Origin: an uncultured Gammaproteobacteria bacterium
GTDB taxonomy: Bacteria > Pseudomonadota > Gammaproteobacteria > PS1 > Pseudothioglobaceae
Direction of reading: 5' to 3'
DNA length: 45,691 bases
Assembly (NCBI GenBank): GCA_937896195.1
Contig: CALBNC010000115.1
Coordinates: forward strand, 1 to 45,691
The notes beneath the pieces are model-generated. The model ran no database searches and was not told the DNA's origin. It was given only the letters and a program-made list of their open reading frames with translations. Below are positions 8,590 through 19,333 of this stretch, piece by piece (position 1 is the first letter of the stretch; each line of letters opens with the position of its first letter). Both the position numbers and the translations under genes were made by a program.

Positions 8590-9969
8590 ATGTCAAATTT
8601 ATTACAGGTTAAGCAGGCTTATACAGGTGAAGTATTAAAAGAACTTCAAATGCATGATAGCAGCCAAGTAGATCAAATGCTGTCCAATGCGCAAAAGAAA
8701 CATCTTGAAGGCGCGTTGCCGATTTATGAGCGTATCAATATTCTAAGAAAGTTAGCAGATTTAGTGGCTAATGAGCATGAGCAGTTTTCAAAACTAATTG
8801 CCAATGAAGGTGGAAAGCCAATCCGTGATGCACGAGTTGAAGTTACACGTGCAGTTGGTGGTATTCATATTGCTATTACTGAAATTCAAAGTATTAAAGG
8901 TTTTGAGGTGCCGATGGATTTAAGTGCTGCAGGCGCTGGACGAAAAGCCTTTACAATTTTAGAACCTATTGGTGTAGTGGTAGCAGTGAGTGCTTTTAAT
9001 CATCCATTGAACCTAGCTATTCATCAGGTTATTCCTGCAGTGGCAGCAGGCTGTCCTGTAATTATCAAGCCAGCAGCGGTTACACCCTTGTCGACATTAC
9101 GACTAGCAGAACTTATTTTACAAGCTGGCCTGCCAGAGGGTTGGGTACAAGTTGCATTAACTAATAGAGAAAATTCTGAAAAATTAGTGACAGATTCACG
9201 TGTTGCTTTTTTTAGCTTTATTGGCTCTGCTAAAGTAGGCTGGTATCTTAAATCAAAACTTGCACCTGGTACTCGTTGCGCTTTAGAGCATGGCGGTTTA
9301 GCGCCACTTATTTTTGATCAGTGTTCAGATGAAGAGGCATTTGCTAATGGTGTTGTTAAAGCTAGTATGTATCACTCTGGACAAGTTTGTGTATCTGTTC
9401 AACGTGTTTATGTGCCGCAAATCCGAGCAATTGAACTAGCGCAAAAAATTGCCGATATCGCTTCTAAACAAGTAGTTGGCGATGCAATCAATGAGGATAG
9501 TGATTTAGGTCCTCTTATCCTACCTAAAGAGACAGACAGAATAGAATCTTGGGTTAATGAAGCAGTTCAGCAGGGTGCGCAAGTGATAACAGGTGGGAAG
9601 CGAATTAACGATGTAAGCTATGAACCGACTGTTTTACTTAATCCATCTAAAAAATCTAAAGTATCTACTAGTGAAATTTTTGGCCCTGTTGTTTGTGTAT
9701 ATGGCTATCAAGATATTGATGATGCAATTACAGATGCTAATAGCCTAGATGTCTCATTCCAGGCATCTGTGTTTAGTGATGATATATCTAAAGCAATGGA
9801 TATTGCTAAGAGGTTAGAGGCTTCAGCAGTTATGATTAATGATTACACAACTTTCAGAGTAGATTGGATGCCATTTGCAGGTCGCAAACATTCAGGCTAT
9901 GGAATCGGTGGTATTGGTTATAGCATGAAAGATATGCTTGAACATAAAATGCTGGTAATTAAAGGCTAG
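8590..9969 (+). CDS. NAD(P)-dependent aldehyde dehydrogenase
   Basis: 459 residues, ALDH superfamily. The catalytic Cys267 is in SGQVC and the general base Glu233 is in LEHGG. Asn137 (SAFNHP) and Lys160 (IIKPA) complete the site, with FIGSAKVG for the cofactor. The substrate cannot be read from sequence; the fold resembles the glyceraldehyde-3-phosphate/lactaldehyde-type group. It is the third gene of the operon with the GltB-like and ThDP proteins. Its TAG stop shares a palindromic CTAG with the convergent msbA stop. Confidence 0.88.
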   Translation: MSNLLQVKQAYTGEVLKELQMHDSSQVDQMLSNAQKKHLEGALPIYERINILRKLADLVANEHEQFSKLIANEGGKPIRDARVEVTRAVGGIHIAITEIQSIKGFEVPMDLSAAGAGRKAFTILEPIGVVVAVSAFNHPLNLAIHQVIPAVAAGCPVIIKPAAVTPLSTLRLAELILQAGLPEGWVQVALTNRENSEKLVTDSRVAFFSFIGSAKVGWYLKSKLAPGTRCALEHGGLAPLIFDQCSDEEAFANGVVKASMYHSGQVCVSVQRVYVPQIRAIELAQKIADIASKQVVGDAINEDSDLGPLILPKETDRIESWVNEAVQQGAQVITGGKRINDVSYEPTVLLNPSKKSKVSTSEIFGPVVCVYGYQDIDDAITDANSLDVSFQASVFSDDISKAMDIAKRLEASAVMINDYTTFRVDWMPFAGRKHSGYGIGGIGYSMKDMLEHKMLVIKG

Positions 9970-11687
9970 CTTTTAAATTGGTGATTATAGAGCGAGGCAT
10001 ATTCACCTTTTTGATCTAGTAATTCTTGATGAGAGCCCTGCTCAATAATATTACCTTGATGCAAAACAACAATTCTGTCGGCCTTTTGAATAGTGCTTAG
10101 TCTGTGCGCTATGATAATAGTAGTTCGATCTTTTTGCATTTCATCAATAGCTTCTTGGACTTGTTTTTCAGTGGCAGAGTCTAGTGCTGAAGTTGCCTCA
10201 TCTAAGATTAAAATAGGACTATCTTTAGCGATTGCTCTAGCGATGGCCAAACGTTGGCGTTGACCTCCAGAAAGCTTAGTACCATCTTCACCAATTTCAG
10301 TATCAAAACCGTCTTCCATTTGCTCAATAAATACAGATGCATTGGAAACATCAGCAGCATGCTTAATCTTTTGTTCACTCATCACTTGGGTTTGACCCAG
10401 CGCAATATTACCTTTGACAGTGTCATTAAATAAACGTACATTTTGATCAACAAAAGAGATTTGAGAGCGTAATGAATCAATATCAAACTCTTTAATATCA
10501 ACACCATCAATGCTAATAGATCCTTGTGTTGGACTGTAAAAACGAGTAATTAATTGAATAAGGGTGGTTTTCCCACTACCAGTTGAACCAACCAAGGCAA
10601 TGGTTTCACCAGGGGTGATGTCTAAGTTTATTTTATTAAGAACAGTTTTTCCGGTTTGATAGTCAAACGAAACATCGCTAAATTTAATGCCACCTTTTGA
10701 ATTTGATAAAATTTTTGATCCTTGATTTTTCTCTTCTTGCTCATCAAGCAGTCCAAACACACTTTCACCAGCAGCCATAGCAGTTTGTAAAGGTTTGTTG
10801 ATATTAACCAAGCTTTTGGCAGGTTTGATAAGCATACCCATCGCGGTAAAGAAAGATAAGAATTCACCTGCACTCATTTGCAACGAAGTGGATGAAAAAT
10901 ACACCACACTGCCTAAAGATAGCCCGATTAAGATGTTAACAAAGCCTGTGTTAAAAGCGCCTGTCATGTCTACCTTAAAGCGCTGTTGACGGATATTTTT
11001 AATAAGGTTATTAAACTTAGTGCTTTCTTGGTTTTGCGCATGATAAATTTTAACCAAGGATGAGCCTGAAATATTTTCATCCAATAGGTGTGTCATATTG
11101 CCCATTGATTGTTGCACCTTGGTGCTGGCACTACGCATGCGATTTGATGAAAGCTTAACTGCTAAATACACCAGTGGCAGAATTATGATTAAACTCGAAC
11201 TTAGCTGCCAGTTCTTATAGAAAAGGTAGCCGATAAGAATAATCACCGTCATTGACGACTTAATAAAATCAAGCCAAATTGTGGAGGCTGCCGCTGCAAT
11301 TTGCTCGACATCAAAGGTCAGCTTTGATAAGGTTTTTCCAGTGGGGTGTTGATCAAAATAAGCGTTGGGTAGTTTGAGCAGTTTGGAAAACATAGCCTCC
11401 CTTAAATCCATAATCACTTTATTAGATACCCAAGAGCTGGCCGCTGTTGAGGTGAGGGCAAAAATAGAGCTTAAGACAATCACCCCAAATAGTGCCGATG
11501 CATAGAAAAAGGCCGAACTTTCGCTGCGTTCACTGGCAAATAATTCATCAACAATTTGTCCAGTAATCTCTGGAATAGCGCTTTCTAAAGCGGTTGCCAG
11601 CATCATCATCACCGAGGTAAAGATGAGTTTGCCAATGTGTTGCTTTAAGTAGAAAAATAGGCGGGAGACGAATTGTTTGTAATGCAT
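9966..11687 (-). CDS. msbA: Lipid A/phospholipid flippase, ABC transporter MsbA
   Basis: A half-transporter of 573 residues that flips lipid A-core across the inner membrane. The N-terminal six-helix domain (about 15-310) is followed by the ATPase: Walker A GSTGSGKT at 367-374, signature LSGGQRQR, Walker B ILILDEATSALD and the switch His in IIAHRLS. Length is close to E. coli MsbA (582). No lpxK or other lipid A gene is adjacent. Other lipid or peptide exporters of the same family are possible. It is divergent from pyrG with a 78-bp gap. Confidence 0.85.
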   Translation of the reverse strand: MHYKQFVSRLFFYLKQHIGKLIFTSVMMMLATALESAIPEITGQIVDELFASERSESSAFFYASALFGVIVLSSIFALTSTAASSWVSNKVIMDLREAMFSKLLKLPNAYFDQHPTGKTLSKLTFDVEQIAAAASTIWLDFIKSSMTVIILIGYLFYKNWQLSSSLIIILPLVYLAVKLSSNRMRSASTKVQQSMGNMTHLLDENISGSSLVKIYHAQNQESTKFNNLIKNIRQQRFKVDMTGAFNTGFVNILIGLSLGSVVYFSSTSLQMSAGEFLSFFTAMGMLIKPAKSLVNINKPLQTAMAAGESVFGLLDEQEEKNQGSKILSNSKGGIKFSDVSFDYQTGKTVLNKINLDITPGETIALVGSTGSGKTTLIQLITRFYSPTQGSISIDGVDIKEFDIDSLRSQISFVDQNVRLFNDTVKGNIALGQTQVMSEQKIKHAADVSNASVFIEQMEDGFDTEIGEDGTKLSGGQRQRLAIARAIAKDSPILILDEATSALDSATEKQVQEAIDEMQKDRTTIIIAHRLSTIQKADRIVVLHQGNIIEQGSHQELLDQKGEYASLYNHQFKS

Positions 11688-11696
11688 TGATAATAA

Positions 11697-13406
<1,710 letters not shown>

Positions 13407-13736
13407 ATGTTTAAAAAGGCGCTAGAGCACTGGGATGATGATTTTTCTCAGTATTTTAAGCGTGCTTTTAGCACTTTAAATCTTGACGACCTACCTCTTT
13501 CTCAGCACTGCTCTCACAGTGGCGTCATTGATAAAGATAATATTGAGATCACCATCCTATCCAAGTCAATGAATAAGCAGGTTGCTAGCTTAACAATAGG
13601 TGTATTTTTTTGTGAAATATTATCAGGTTGTGCTTGTAGCGATGACCCTTCACAAGCTATGAGTCACGAAAATGCATATGCAGAGCTGCATATGACGATC
13701 GAGCGTGCTGATGCACGTATAAAATTTTTAGATTAA
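13407..13736 (+). CDS. Small conserved-type hypothetical protein with cysteines
   Basis: 109 residues, with its ATG immediately after the pyrG stop, so very likely translated from the same message. I do not recognise a named family. Visible features are a beta-rich centre (residues 40-70), then SGCACSDDPS with a Cys-x-Cys pair, then an acidic helical end with NAYAELHMTIERADA. Two further cysteines lie at about 35 and 69. It has no signal peptide and no membrane segment. A metal or Fe-S role is possible but unproved. Confidence 0.7.
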   Translation: MFKKALEHWDDDFSQYFKRAFSTLNLDDLPLSQHCSHSGVIDKDNIEITILSKSMNKQVASLTIGVFFCEILSGCACSDDPSQAMSHENAYAELHMTIERADARIKFLD

Positions 13737-13741
13737 GAGTT

Positions 13742-15151
13742 TTAGCGCTTTTTTCTTTTCTTAATAAACTGCATTAAGCGACGTCTTTTAGTTAGCTGCC
13801 GTGCGTTTAATTCATTCTTATTATCTTTAAAAGGATTCTCTCCACTCTTATATTCGATTCTTAAAGGTGTATTGGTTAACTTTAAGGCATTGATAAAGAA
13901 ATTCTTTAAGTAGCGGTCATACGCATTTGGAACGCTTTGAAGGTGGTTTCCATGAAAGGTAAGTGTCGGCGGAAAGACATCTGTTTGATTAACGTATTTA
14001 ATTTTTAAACGTCTGCCTTTAACAGGCGGTGGCTGATGGCCATGATTAGCCGCTTCCAGAATTTTGTTCAAGGTTGAAGTTGAATGCTTAGTACCGGCAT
14101 TTGTATACGCTCTAACAATAGGTGCGAAGAGCTTTCCAACACCTGATCCATGAAGGGCAGAAATATAATGCACACTGGCATAATTAACAAATGAAAGTTT
14201 AACGTTTAATTTCCGTTTAACTTCTAATTTTTGATACTCATCTAAGCCATCCCATTTATTCAGCACAATAAGCAATGCTCGGCCTTTATCAGCAATCATA
14301 CCCAGTAGAGTTGCATCTTGTTCTGTGACACCTTCACGAGCATCTAATACCAAAATAACCACATGCGATCGATCCAATGCGTCAATAGCTTTAATAATTG
14401 AGAAGATTTCTATTTTTTCATGAGTAGAGCTCTTACGTCTAATACCAGCAGTATCAATTAAGGTGTATTTTTGATCTTCACGCTCAAATGGAATATAAAT
14501 ACTATCACGCGTAGTGCCAGGCATATCAACTGCCATTACTCTTTCTTCACCTAAAATTCGGTTGATAAGCGTTGATTTTCCAACATTAGGCCTACCAAGT
14601 ACTGCAACAGCAATACCATCAACTTCCACTTCCTCTTCTTCGAATTGCGGCTGAGGCAGTAGGGGTAAGGTGTACTCAATTAATTCAGCAATACCTTGGC
14701 CGTGCTCTGCTGAAATCAGCCTAGGTGTACCAAGGCCTAATTCATAAAATTCAGCTGCTTTGACTTCATCCAAACCTTCAGATTTATTACAGACAAGAAT
14801 TATTTCTTTTTTGAGTCGTCGTAAGCGTGAAGCAATTTCTAGGTCTAAGCCAATAACACCATCACGACTGCTAACAATAAAGTAAATAACATCAGATTCT
14901 TCAAGTGCATTTAACACCTGACCTTCGATACCACTATCAATGATATTATCTTTGTTAGTTAAGCCACCAGTATCAATAATGGTGGCAAATGTTTCACTAT
15001 CATCATCTAGCAAAACTTCTGCATATTGGCGATCACGTGTTAAACCCTCAAAGTCAGATACTAGTGCCTGACGAGAGTGACTTAAGCGATTAAATAAGGT
15101 TGACTTGCCGACATTTGGGCGTCCAACAAGAGAAATAGTAGGTAGGCCCAT
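13742..15151 (-). CDS. der: Ribosome-assembly GTPase Der (EngA)
   Basis: Double-GTPase needed for 50S subunit maturation. 469 residues with two G domains: GRPNVGKSTLFNRL at the N-terminus and GRPNVGKSTLINRI in the middle, each followed by DTGG or DTAG and an NKx(D/E)-type base motif (NKSE, NKWD). A KH-like C-terminal domain ends in a basic tail. It is the last gene of the hisS-yfgM-der group. It converges on the small pyrG-linked gene with a 5-bp gap and no visible terminator. Confidence 0.96.
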   Translation of the reverse strand: MGLPTISLVGRPNVGKSTLFNRLSHSRQALVSDFEGLTRDRQYAEVLLDDDSETFATIIDTGGLTNKDNIIDSGIEGQVLNALEESDVIYFIVSSRDGVIGLDLEIASRLRRLKKEIILVCNKSEGLDEVKAAEFYELGLGTPRLISAEHGQGIAELIEYTLPLLPQPQFEEEEVEVDGIAVAVLGRPNVGKSTLINRILGEERVMAVDMPGTTRDSIYIPFEREDQKYTLIDTAGIRRKSSTHEKIEIFSIIKAIDALDRSHVVILVLDAREGVTEQDATLLGMIADKGRALLIVLNKWDGLDEYQKLEVKRKLNVKLSFVNYASVHYISALHGSGVGKLFAPIVRAYTNAGTKHSTSTLNKILEAANHGHQPPPVKGRRLKIKYVNQTDVFPPTLTFHGNHLQSVPNAYDRYLKNFFINALKLTNTPLRIEYKSGENPFKDNKNELNARQLTKRRRLMQFIKKRKKR

Positions 15152-15164
15152 GGTATTTTTATAA

Positions 15165-15779
15165 TTAGTTAAGGTCGGCTAGTTTAATGTTAATTAAACT
15201 TTGTAATTCTGAGTCTCTAGAAATTTGACTCAAGGCAAGTTTGTATTGCTCTTTAGCTTTATCAATTTGATTATCAGCAACATAAATATCACCTTTTAAT
15301 TGACTATATAAGCCATTAAACTCACCGGGTAATTTACTATCAAGCGTATTAATCGCCTCTTTAAACTTACCCATCTCAAGTTGAATGCTAGCCATTCTCA
15401 TATTGGCGACGATAGCAATTAAATCATTATCAGCACTTACTAGAGTTGATAAATGTTGTAAAGCTGATTCATAGTCTTGTTTTTTAACAGCATTTTTTGC
15501 TAGCATCAAACCAGCTTGTTGCGTGTATCCACTGTCAGAATGACTAGTACTTAGTGCTTCAAAAGCAGCCACACTGTCTGATGAGGCAGTGTTTAAGTAC
15601 AAAGATCTTGCTTGTATAGACTGTTGATTTTGGTATACTTTGTAAGCATCTAGCCCCCAAATACCACCCAATCCAAGCGAGATACCGACAACAATTTGAA
15701 GAGCATTTTCTTTAATCCATTTTTTGATTTGTTGAGCTTGCTCGTCTTCAGTTTTACCTACTTCAATAAAATTTTTCAT
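15165..15779 (-). CDS. yfgM: YfgM-like SecYEG-associated TPR protein
   Basis: 204 residues. A cytoplasmic N-terminus (about 1-25) and one membrane helix (about 26-45) are followed by a periplasmic helical region with tetratricopeptide-like repeats. In E. coli YfgM pairs with PpiD at the translocon and links to periplasmic folding; a ppiD gene is present in this window. Position between hisS and der supports the call. Its ATG overlaps the hisS stop (ATGA). bamB, which separates yfgM and der in E. coli, is absent here. Confidence 0.85.
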   Translation of the reverse strand: MKNFIEVGKTEDEQAQQIKKWIKENALQIVVGISLGLGGIWGLDAYKVYQNQQSIQARSLYLNTASSDSVAAFEALSTSHSDSGYTQQAGLMLAKNAVKKQDYESALQHLSTLVSADNDLIAIVANMRMASIQLEMGKFKEAINTLDSKLPGEFNGLYSQLKGDIYVADNQIDKAKEQYKLALSQISRDSELQSLINIKLADLN

Positions 15780-17044
15780 GTGTAATCCTTAAAATACTTA
15801 ATCGCCTTATCCAGGCTTAGGGTTTGTTGCGGCTCTTGAGATTTTAATGGTTTAATGCTAACTTGACCATTGCTTAACTCCTCTTCACCTAATATTAGTG
15901 CAAAGTCAGCACCGGCTTTATCTGCTTTTTTAAATTGACTCTTGAGACTACCCAAAGAGATATCATTATAGATAATTACTTCTGCAATAGCATCATGAAG
16001 TAAGCTGGCTATTTGCATAGACTTCAGTTGTGCATCGTCACTTGGCGTTATGATGTAAATAGAAATCTGCTTTGTTTTAATAGCTATTACTTGCTCTTCC
16101 ATTAATAAAATAAGGCGCTCTAAGCCAATAGCAAGTCCAACAGCTGTTGTTGGTTTGCCACCCATTTTTTCAACCAAACCATCGTAGCGTCCACCAGCAC
16201 ATATTGTCCCTTGTGCACCAAGATCTTGTGTTGTCCATTCAAAAACTGTACGATTGTAATAATCAAGGCCTCTGACTAGACGAGTATTAATGACAAAATC
16301 AATATCTAAGGCATTTAAATAGGTTTTAAATTTCTCAAAATGTTTTTCAGATTCATCATCTAGGTGCTCCATAAGCTTAGGTGCACCATTAATTAAAGAC
16401 TGCATATCTTTATTTTTGCTATCAAGAATTCTTAATGGATTGGTTTCAAGACGCCTAAGGCTGTCTTCGTCTAGCAGATTTTTGTGCGCAGAAAAATACG
16501 TCACTAGAATATCTCTAAAGCTTTTTCTTGCCTCACTAGAGCCTAGAGTGTTGATTTCAAGAGTGACATTTGTCAAACCTAATTTTTGCCACAGACTATG
16601 TGTCATCATCATTAGCTCAGCATCTACTTTAGCATCTGATGCACCAAATACCTCAAGACCAGCTTGATGAAACTGGCGGTAACGTCCTTTTTGCGGACGC
16701 TCATGTCTAAACATAGCACCTTGATAAAAAACTTTCTGAATGCCTTCGCGAGGTAGGTTGTGTTCAATCATCATACGCACACAACCAGCAGTACCTTCTG
16801 GGCGTAAGCTTAAAGAGTCGCCATTAGCTTCATTCCAAGAGTACATTTCTTTTTCAACAATGTCAGTTGCTTGGCCAATCGCACGACAAAAAGTGTCAGT
16901 TTTTTCAACCACAGGGGTGCGAATATTCTTATAACCATAAGAGATAAATAAATCAGCAATCGTACGCTCTACAAACGTCCAAAGATCAGAGTCTTCGGGT
17001 AGTAGGTCGTTCATGCCACGGATGGCCTGGATTTTTTTGCTCAT
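15776..17044 (-). CDS. hisS: Histidyl-tRNA synthetase
   Basis: Class II aminoacyl-tRNA synthetase, 422 residues. Motif 2 is seen in FRHERPQKGRYRQFHQ, the histidine-specific loop in LVRGLDYYNRTVFEW, and motif 3 in GLAIGLERL. A C-terminal anticodon-binding domain follows. It starts MSKKIQAIRGMNDLLP, typical of the family. It is the first gene of the hisS-yfgM-der group, 62 bp downstream of the nucleoside-gate gene's coding end. Confidence 0.97.
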   Translation of the reverse strand: MSKKIQAIRGMNDLLPEDSDLWTFVERTIADLFISYGYKNIRTPVVEKTDTFCRAIGQATDIVEKEMYSWNEANGDSLSLRPEGTAGCVRMMIEHNLPREGIQKVFYQGAMFRHERPQKGRYRQFHQAGLEVFGASDAKVDAELMMMTHSLWQKLGLTNVTLEINTLGSSEARKSFRDILVTYFSAHKNLLDEDSLRRLETNPLRILDSKNKDMQSLINGAPKLMEHLDDESEKHFEKFKTYLNALDIDFVINTRLVRGLDYYNRTVFEWTTQDLGAQGTICAGGRYDGLVEKMGGKPTTAVGLAIGLERLILLMEEQVIAIKTKQISIYIITPSDDAQLKSMQIASLLHDAIAEVIIYNDISLGSLKSQFKKADKAGADFALILGEEELSNGQVSIKPLKSQEPQQTLSLDKAIKYFKDYT

Positions 17045-17106
17045 TTGATTATTTGAGATAAGATTAAGAGGTTATTTTACCGACAATTACTTGTACCCAC
17101 TCTGTA

Positions 17107-17994
17107 TTAAGTGTCACTTGGTTTGTAATAAATTGAGATCGCAAAAAATACCAAAATAGCAAAAAATAATCGAATGCCAATTAGTAGAAAAATATCAGCT
17201 CCAAAAAATACAAATAGTAAAGTATCTTCAATAATAGCATGCGCTATCATTAAAAAATAACAAACAGAGACAACTTGCTTTTTGCTCATATATTGAGCTT
17301 CTTTCAGTAGTACACCAGCACCATATGTAATACCAATCAATAGACCAGTTATCATTGCCATGATAGTACTAAGATGATGATCAAATTTTTGTAAAAACTT
17401 GAAACCTTTGATTAAAGTCACGATAAAAATAACCAAACTCACCAAGATAATGATTTCAATCGTTAATAAAATAGCTTCGCTACTTTTTTGCAATAAAAAT
17501 TCGGTGAAGTTACTAGGCGATGTTTGAGTAGTTTGATATAAGGCATTTGCAACATGATCTGGATTACTAAACAAAAACTCTGTTGGAATGATTAGTAGAG
17601 GCATTAGTACAACGAAAGCCATAATCACTCTAAAACTAACAGAGTGAATCCAATTAATGCCTAGTTTTTTCATAATGGCTGATTCGACTGGAATAGAGTG
17701 CAGTACACCTAAAAATAAACCCAGTATTGTCCAATCATAAACACTCAATCCTAAAGGAGCAGCAAAAGCAATGGCAGCATACAAATTTAGAAAAACACCT
17801 GATGCCAATGCCAGTGCCGCTTCTGGTGGTAAATTAAGCAAGCTGGTTAAAGGTTCAAAAACTTGAGCAATAATCGGCATCCAGTCAAAATATATTAACA
17901 ATTCAGCTAACAAAAAATAAGGAATAACCGTAGATACAATAATTTTAGCAGTAGATAGAGAGCTACTTAAAAAGGCTTTAGTGTCAAAATTCAT
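17107..17994 (-). CDS. Nucleoside-recognition (Gate) domain membrane protein
   Basis: 295 residues with about eight hydrophobic segments. The pattern matches the nucleoside recognition/Gate family (related to SpmA/SpmB and the core of CNT and FeoB), with a conserved-looking GVFLNLYAAIAFAAP stretch near 66-80. The transported compound is not known. Its ATG overlaps the stop of the upstream 5'-nucleotidase (ATGA), so a role in nucleoside handling is suggested by context. Confidence 0.7.
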   Translation of the reverse strand: MNFDTKAFLSSSLSTAKIIVSTVIPYFLLAELLIYFDWMPIIAQVFEPLTSLLNLPPEAALALASGVFLNLYAAIAFAAPLGLSVYDWTILGLFLGVLHSIPVESAIMKKLGINWIHSVSFRVIMAFVVLMPLLIIPTEFLFSNPDHVANALYQTTQTSPSNFTEFLLQKSSEAILLTIEIIILVSLVIFIVTLIKGFKFLQKFDHHLSTIMAMITGLLIGITYGAGVLLKEAQYMSKKQVVSVCYFLMIAHAIIEDTLLFVFFGADIFLLIGIRLFFAILVFFAISIYYKPSDT

Positions 17995-18893
17995 AGATTG
18001 CTAATGCCATTAGGGACGTGCCCAGTAGGAACGTATTGAGAGGCAGATTTGCAGTGTGAGTGTTGATCGTCAAAGAAAATATCTGCACTAAATTCTTTTA
18101 AGAAGACACCCTTATCCAGTCCGCCTAGAAAAAAAGATTCATCAATACGAATGCCCCATTCACGCATAGTGTGAATAACACGCTTATGTGAAGGTGCAGA
18201 GCGCGCAGTAACTAGCGCCGTACGAATAGGGTTATTTTCAACAGGAAAAGCCGATTGAATTTTGTGTAATGACTTTAAAAAACATTTAAAAGGGCCAGCC
18301 TTTAACTCAATATTGGCGGATTTTCTTTCATTCTCTTCAAAGGCGTCAATGCCTCTTTCCTGAAATATCTTTTCAGATTCATCAGAAAAAATAACTGCAT
18401 CACCATCAAAAGCAATTCTAAGTTGGGTTTCATGAGAATCTTTAGAGCTTGATCCAACAATAGAGGCAGCTGCAAAACCAGATTCTAATGCCTTTTGCAC
18501 ATCTTGATAGTTGCTCGATAAAAATAGATCAGCTTCAAAAGCACCCACTAAGTTGTGAGTACTTTCCCCACGTGTAAAAGCTGCACGAGAAATATTTAAG
18601 CCATAATGCTCAATAGAATTAAAAATACGCAATCCCGTGTCTGCGCTATTTCTAGAAAGCAAGATCACATCAATTGGATTTTTCTTAGTATTAAGGGAGA
18701 GTAATTTTTTTACCAAAGAAAACCCTACGCCACGAGGCAAAATAACTTCTTCGTTCTCTTCTTGGTGCTTGGCATAAGCTTCAACACCTTGCTGTTTGAA
18801 AATTTGGTGTGATTCGTCTAAATCAAATAATGCCCTAGAAGAAATAGCAACCACTAATTTTCCTTTTGCTTTTGGATCTACAGCGTCTGCCAT
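17991..18893 (-). CDS. Cytosolic 5'-nucleotidase family protein
   Basis: About 300 residues of the cN-I-like 5'-nucleotidase family. The visible aspartate-rich segments are VAISSRALFDLDES near the start, AFDGDAVIFSDES in the middle and the C-terminal ADIFFDDQHSHC. It is expected to hydrolyse nucleoside 5'-monophosphates such as AMP. The start is set at ATG 18893 because AGGGAG lies 4 bp upstream on that strand; a reading from 18980 would overlap the DUF1249 gene by over 100 bp. Overlap with yqiB is then 16 bp. Confidence 0.82.
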   Translation of the reverse strand: MADAVDPKAKGKLVVAISSRALFDLDESHQIFKQQGVEAYAKHQEENEEVILPRGVGFSLVKKLLSLNTKKNPIDVILLSRNSADTGLRIFNSIEHYGLNISRAAFTRGESTHNLVGAFEADLFLSSNYQDVQKALESGFAAASIVGSSSKDSHETQLRIAFDGDAVIFSDESEKIFQERGIDAFEENERKSANIELKAGPFKCFLKSLHKIQSAFPVENNPIRTALVTARSAPSHKRVIHTMREWGIRIDESFFLGGLDKGVFLKEFSADIFFDDQHSHCKSASQYVPTGHVPNGISNL

Positions 18894-19333
18894 GATACTC
18901 CCTGGTATTTGTCTAGACAATAGTCTAGCCATCTTTCGATGAATAGATTCAATTCCCATTGTATATCCATATCGCCACATTGGGCTAAATATGGATGGTC
19001 ATTGTTTAAAACGGTTTCATTGCAAACTGAAAGCACCTCAACAAGCTGCGCATCAAAATATACTTTAAATTTAATATCTGGCTTTTGAACGTCGCCACTA
19101 AGAATGTGTGTCAAAGTAAAAATACCAGTATAGGTAAAGCGCTCTTCCACAATCAAGTAAAGGTCTGGATACTTAGAATGTTGAATAATGCTATTGTGAG
19201 CCGTTTGTTTAATAAGCGGAATAAGTTTTGTTAGTTTTTGATAATTCAGTTCAAATAATTGCGATACGTCACTGTAAGTCTTTGATTGACGCAAGTTATA
19301 TAAATCATTTAAATATTGAGATTCTAAATCCAT
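18878..19333 (-). CDS. yqiB: DUF1249 protein YqiB
   Basis: 151 residues of the DUF1249 family. The central strand-rich part (EERFTYTGIFTLTHIL) and C-terminal NLFIERWLDYCL match the E. coli YqiB pattern (QINQFLADWLRYCL). The function is unknown. Linkage with cpdA is the same as in enterobacteria, and here it overlaps the cpdA stop by 10 bp. It contains no catalytic motif that I can name. Confidence 0.8.
   Translation of the reverse strand: MDLESQYLNDLYNLRQSKTYSDVSQLFELNYQKLTKLIPLIKQTAHNSIIQHSKYPDLYLIVEERFTYTGIFTLTHILSGDVQKPDIKFKVYFDAQLVEVLSVCNETVLNNDHPYLAQCGDMDIQWELNLFIERWLDYCLDKYQGVSWQTL

Noticed and set aside
9966-9969. Shared CTAG of the aldehyde dehydrogenase and msbA stops as a special signal
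   Set aside because: It is simply two convergent TAG stops overlapping in a palindrome, consistent with compact gene packing.
17991-18980. 5'-nucleotidase starting at 18980
   Set aside because: That start gives over 100 bp of overlap with yqiB and lacks the AGGGAG ribosome site seen before 18893.
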